Assembly (NCBI GenBank): GCA_032622095.1
Contig: CP136061.1
Coordinates: 35,845,797-35,909,796 of the forward strand
Source of the DNA: Siphonodentalium dalli
Lineage: Eukaryota; Mollusca; Scaphopoda; Gadilida; Siphonodentaliidae
Length of the DNA stretch: 64,000 bases
Direction of reading: 5' to 3'
The position numbers and the translations under genes are program-made. The notes below the pieces were generated by a model. That model saw nothing but the letters and a program-made list of their open reading frames with translations. It did not search any database and had not been told where the DNA came from. Of this stretch, positions 63,766-64,000 are shown piece by piece; position 1 is the first letter of the stretch, and each line of letters opens with the position of its first letter.

Positions 63766-64000
63766 TGCCAGGGACGTGGCTAGTGTGTTACTTCGAAATT
63801 TGCAATTGCACCCCTCTTGAACCAGATGATCTGTCTAGATTTAAAATCCAATGTACGCGAAAATCCATTTGCACCCCATGGGTTTGAACTTAACAACAGT
63901 TTCCAACCTGACCCCCGCCTAAGGTTGGAAAATGATCAATTGATAGAAATTTGAGACAAAAATTTGGACTAAATATAGAACATTATGCTACCGTTGGTAT
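63766..64000. mobile_element. CGTGGC-ended MITE, cut by the window edge
   Basis: Begins CAGGGACGTGGCTAGTGTG 26 bases after the exon 19 donor. CACCCCTCTTGAACCAGA and GTTTCCAACCTGACCCCC match 8705 and 10633. The right end is outside the window. Confidence 0.7.

Overview
The window is eukaryotic nuclear DNA: AT-rich, dense in transposable elements, and carrying one large spliced gene on the + strand. No bacterial-style operons, rRNA operon or tRNA is visible. The TE content (LINE ORF1 with zinc knuckles of Jockey/I/Nimbus type, LINE ORF2 tails, many TTAA-flanked MITEs, a 5S-rRNA-derived repeat) together with a many-ankyrin TRPA1-type channel suggests a marine invertebrate, plausibly a lophotrochozoan such as a mollusc or brachiopod. 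The species cannot be named from sequence alone.

Region 1-19,433 is the 5' flank. It has no convincing cellular gene. It is a mosaic of elements: a TTAA-flanked element with AGGCACGGG termini, CGTGGC-ended MITEs, two 5'-truncated LINE tails each bounded by a target-site duplication (TSD), one paired-hairpin TTAA MITE, and a 4.3-kb fold-back element (12,496-16,781) nested in another TTAA element (12,212-16,950). About 1.8 kb just upstream of the gene is comparatively free of recognised repeats and holds a weak TATA candidate.

Region 19,434-63,740 contains the first 19 coding exons (2,679 nt, 893 codons, all GT-AG introns, every junction in phase) of a TRPA1-like cation channel. The exons encode a short N-terminus, about 16-17 ankyrin repeats, the pre-S1 linker, S1, S2 and S3. 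The pore, S4-S6 and C-terminus lie beyond the right edge. The 18 introns carry almost all remaining sequence and are filled with nested elements, the largest pile-up being intron 15 (8.3 kb).

The most unusual observations are these. (1) Tandem arrays that include the splice site itself occur at four exon edges: exon 5 donor, exon 6 acceptor, exon 11 acceptor and exon 13 donor. (2) There is an ORF1-only, half-LINE-like retroelement family with two copies of the same architecture plus remnants. (3) A 1.8-kb composite transposon-like unit is flanked by TAGA duplications and lies inside one of those LINEs. (4) A TTAA MITE family carries two mutually inverted, near-perfect 69-bp palindromes, with many copies. 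(5) A long fold-back element has YY1-like motif arrays in both arms. (6) A triplicated 5S-rRNA-derived repeat abuts exon 5. (7) The three main electrophile-sensing cysteines of vertebrate TRPA1 appear to be replaced here.
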